NCBI GenBank assembly: GCA_023382335.1
Contig: JAMCPM010000006.1
Location: 320,372-384,371 of the forward strand
Length of the DNA stretch: 64,000 nt
Direction: 5' to 3'
Origin: Actinomycetota bacterium
GTDB lineage: Bacteria; Actinomycetota; Thermoleophilia; BMS3ABIN01
The number at the start of each line of letters is the position of its first letter. Within the stretch, counting starts at the first letter, position 1. A program made the translations under genes and the position numbers. Shown here piece after piece: positions 62,695 to 64,000 of this stretch. The notes beneath the pieces were generated by a model, which saw only the letters and a program-made list of their open reading frames with translations, was not told where the DNA came from and did not search any database.

Positions 62695-64000
62695 TTTCCA
62701 TCCAGTACGGGATCGACTGGCGGCGGCAGATGCCGGCATAATCGCAATAGCCGCAGATGCGCTTTTTATCACTGGGCTCGCAGGGAAAAGCTGCCTGCCG
62801 GATATCATCGACGGCCCTGATCGCAAGATCCCTGGCCTCATCGAGCCGGGCCGCAAAAGTACCGGCGTCGACGAAGTCTTTCTCGTTGACCTCCCCGCAG
62901 CCAGCTCCCAGCTCGCCTTCCCAGCCGCTTAAGTAAAGACCCCCGCGTTTATCGCCGCGGATGGCGAAGTATTCCCCGCCGATAGGTTCCATGCCGAAAG
63001 CCTCTTTGAGAGCCAGTATGTAAAGAGGTATCTGGATCTCTTTCGATTCCGCGAATTTGGCGCTGGATATGACATTTCGTCCTGACTTGTAGTCGATCAC
63101 GATGGCGCTGTTGCTGTCACCCGTCCAGTCAACACGGTCGAGGCGTCCTCGCAGGCGAAAATCGCCGAGGACGAGCTCTTTCGGCGTGCTGTTCCTGCCG
63201 CCGCACCTGCTCTTGCCGGCGCCAAAGCTGATCTCGACGTCGTAATATTCCAAGCGCCGCGCGCAGGCGATCTCGCGGTCGATGTAACGGTTGAGATGAA
63301 AACCAAGCTCCGTCCTGAGGATGACAACGTCCAGATCGTCGCCGGCGTCTATGAACTCCTCCTCGATATATCTGGCCATCTGGCGGCGGAGCACTTCTAT
63401 TTGGGGAGGCCTGGCGTCGTGCAGATAGAGCTTGGCACGGCTGAGCTGGCCGTTGAAACGGCAGAGGATATTGTGCACCAGCTGACCCCGGTGAAGGCCC
63501 CTGGCCGCAGGCTCGAAGGACGCCGGCTTCAAGACCGATTCCACGAAATAGATGAAGGGGCAACTGAGGTAACGCTGCAATTCCGTCACCCTGAAATCGT
63601 CCAGCCTGCCAAAATTTTCGCGTACCGATGCCTCAACGATCTTCGGCTCCCGGGGGACCGAGGCATCGAGGCAGAACGCAAGCCTTTCGGCCAGTCCTGC
63701 AGGCGACGCCGTCTGGATCAGCGCATCCCGATCCGCACCGGCGTCATTTTGAGCGATCGAACGCAGGGCCTGCCCGGCGGTCGGCGCCTCATCGACGGCG
63801 AAAGTGATGTCCGATATCCTGCGCTCGCGGCGCGCGACTGTCTCTGCCTCGAACAGCTCCAGGACGTCATCCACAAACAGCGAGCGATTTGTGGGCTTAC
63901 CCTCTGAATCGCAGGATGGATAGCACAGGAATATTTTTGACCGCGCCCGGCTGAGGGTCCGGAAGAACAGGAATCGTTCTTCGGCAAGGCGGGCATCGCG
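62681..64000 (-). CDS. addB: AddB-like helicase/nuclease (5' part outside window)
   Basis: 439 residues visible, open to the right edge. It begins inside a helicase-like motif (EERFLFFRTLSRARSKIFL) matching motif VI of AddB/RecB-type proteins. A nuclease domain follows with YLSCPFIYFVESVL, VIDYKSGRN and the terminal Cys motif RICGYCDYAGICRRQ, the AddB Fe-S nuclease arrangement. Overlaps addA by about 14 bp, so the two are translationally coupled with addB first. Which of the two carries the active motor cannot be judged from the partial sequence. Confidence 0.88.
   Translation of the reverse strand, partial: RDARLAEERFLFFRTLSRARSKIFLCYPSCDSEGKPTNRSLFVDDVLELFEAETVARRERRISDITFAVDEAPTAGQALRSIAQNDAGADRDALIQTASPAGLAERLAFCLDASVPREPKIVEASVRENFGRLDDFRVTELQRYLSCPFIYFVESVLKPASFEPAARGLHRGQLVHNILCRFNGQLSRAKLYLHDARPPQIEVLRRQMARYIEEEFIDAGDDLDVVILRTELGFHLNRYIDREIACARRLEYYDVEISFGAGKSRCGGRNSTPKELVLGDFRLRGRLDRVDWTGDSNSAIVIDYKSGRNVISSAKFAESKEIQIPLYILALKEAFGMEPIGGEYFAIRGDKRGGLYLSGWEGELGAGCGEVNEKDFVDAGTFAARLDEARDLAIRAVDDIRQAAFPCEPSDKKRICGYCDYAGICRRQSIPYWMENDDE

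Overview
This window is a high-GC bacterial chromosome segment from what looks like an anaerobic or facultatively anaerobic, Gram-positive-type lineage. My best guess is a deep-branching Actinomycetota (Thermoleophilia, Geothermincolia or OPB41-like), held with low confidence. The physiological markers are a monofunctional Ni-Fe CO dehydrogenase (cooS), a DUF3786 protein with a corrinoid-protein-type Fe-S domain, a DsrMKJ-like membrane redox complex, a ferredoxin:thioredoxin reductase fused to rubredoxin, and a complete N-type (probably Na+-translocating) ATP synthase operon. There is no 16S rRNA here, so the taxonomy cannot be settled from this window.

Layout, left to right. 1-4.3 kb: partial DUF3786 gene and an ABC-2 export operon with a lipoprotein. 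4.3-6.5 kb: small acidic secreted protein divergent from an OmpR-type two-component system. 6.8-9.5 kb: cooS divergent from a SufR-like Fe-S regulator, with a palindrome over the shared promoter region. 9.6-12.3 kb: large extracellular beta-propeller protein. 12.3-18.6 kb: an accessory region ending at a tRNA-Met gene. It holds a decayed copy and an intact copy of a toxin-antitoxin cluster (higBA, ParE/RHH, HTH-nucleotidyltransferase), an AbiEi-Fic fusion preceded by four exactly 24-bp-phased repeats, an OB-fold lipoprotein, and three diverged repeats resembling the 3' flank of the tRNA-Met. 18.6-18.9 kb: tRNA-Met, tRNA-Thr and tRNA-Tyr.

19-34.6 kb: two small proteins, a hydantoinase/oxoprolinase pair (hyuA, hyuB), two membrane glycosyltransferases, a UDP-galactopyranose-mutase-like flavoprotein, a candidate small RNA locus, DUF3467, a glutaredoxin-like protein plus FTR-rubredoxin, a MacB/LolD-type ABC exporter, and a secreted GH26-like glycosidase. 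34.7-41.5 kb: atpDCQRBEFAG, with most junctions overlapping or only a few bases apart. 41.5-48.3 kb: small metabolic genes (DUF6176, nitronate monooxygenase-like, cold shock protein, DUF488, PEBP) and the DsrMKJ-like operon. 48.6-53 kb: surface-glycan genes (GT2, radical SAM/SPASM, acyltransferase 3, tRNA-Thr(CGT), GT4). 53-58.4 kb: a 1742-residue PocR/PAS/GAF hybrid kinase. 58.6-64 kb: a YbaK-type deacylase and an AddAB-type helicase-nuclease pair, the second gene running off the right end.

Functional themes are anaerobic redox and energy conservation (CODH, Dsr-like complex, FTR, Na+-type ATPase), envelope glycan synthesis and export, and a toxin-rich accessory island. The most unusual items are the AbiEi-Fic gene with its phased repeat array, the repeated tRNA-adjacent elements around decaying toxin modules, the cooS/SufR-like promoter architecture, and a DsrJ-like cytochrome lacking its third haem site.
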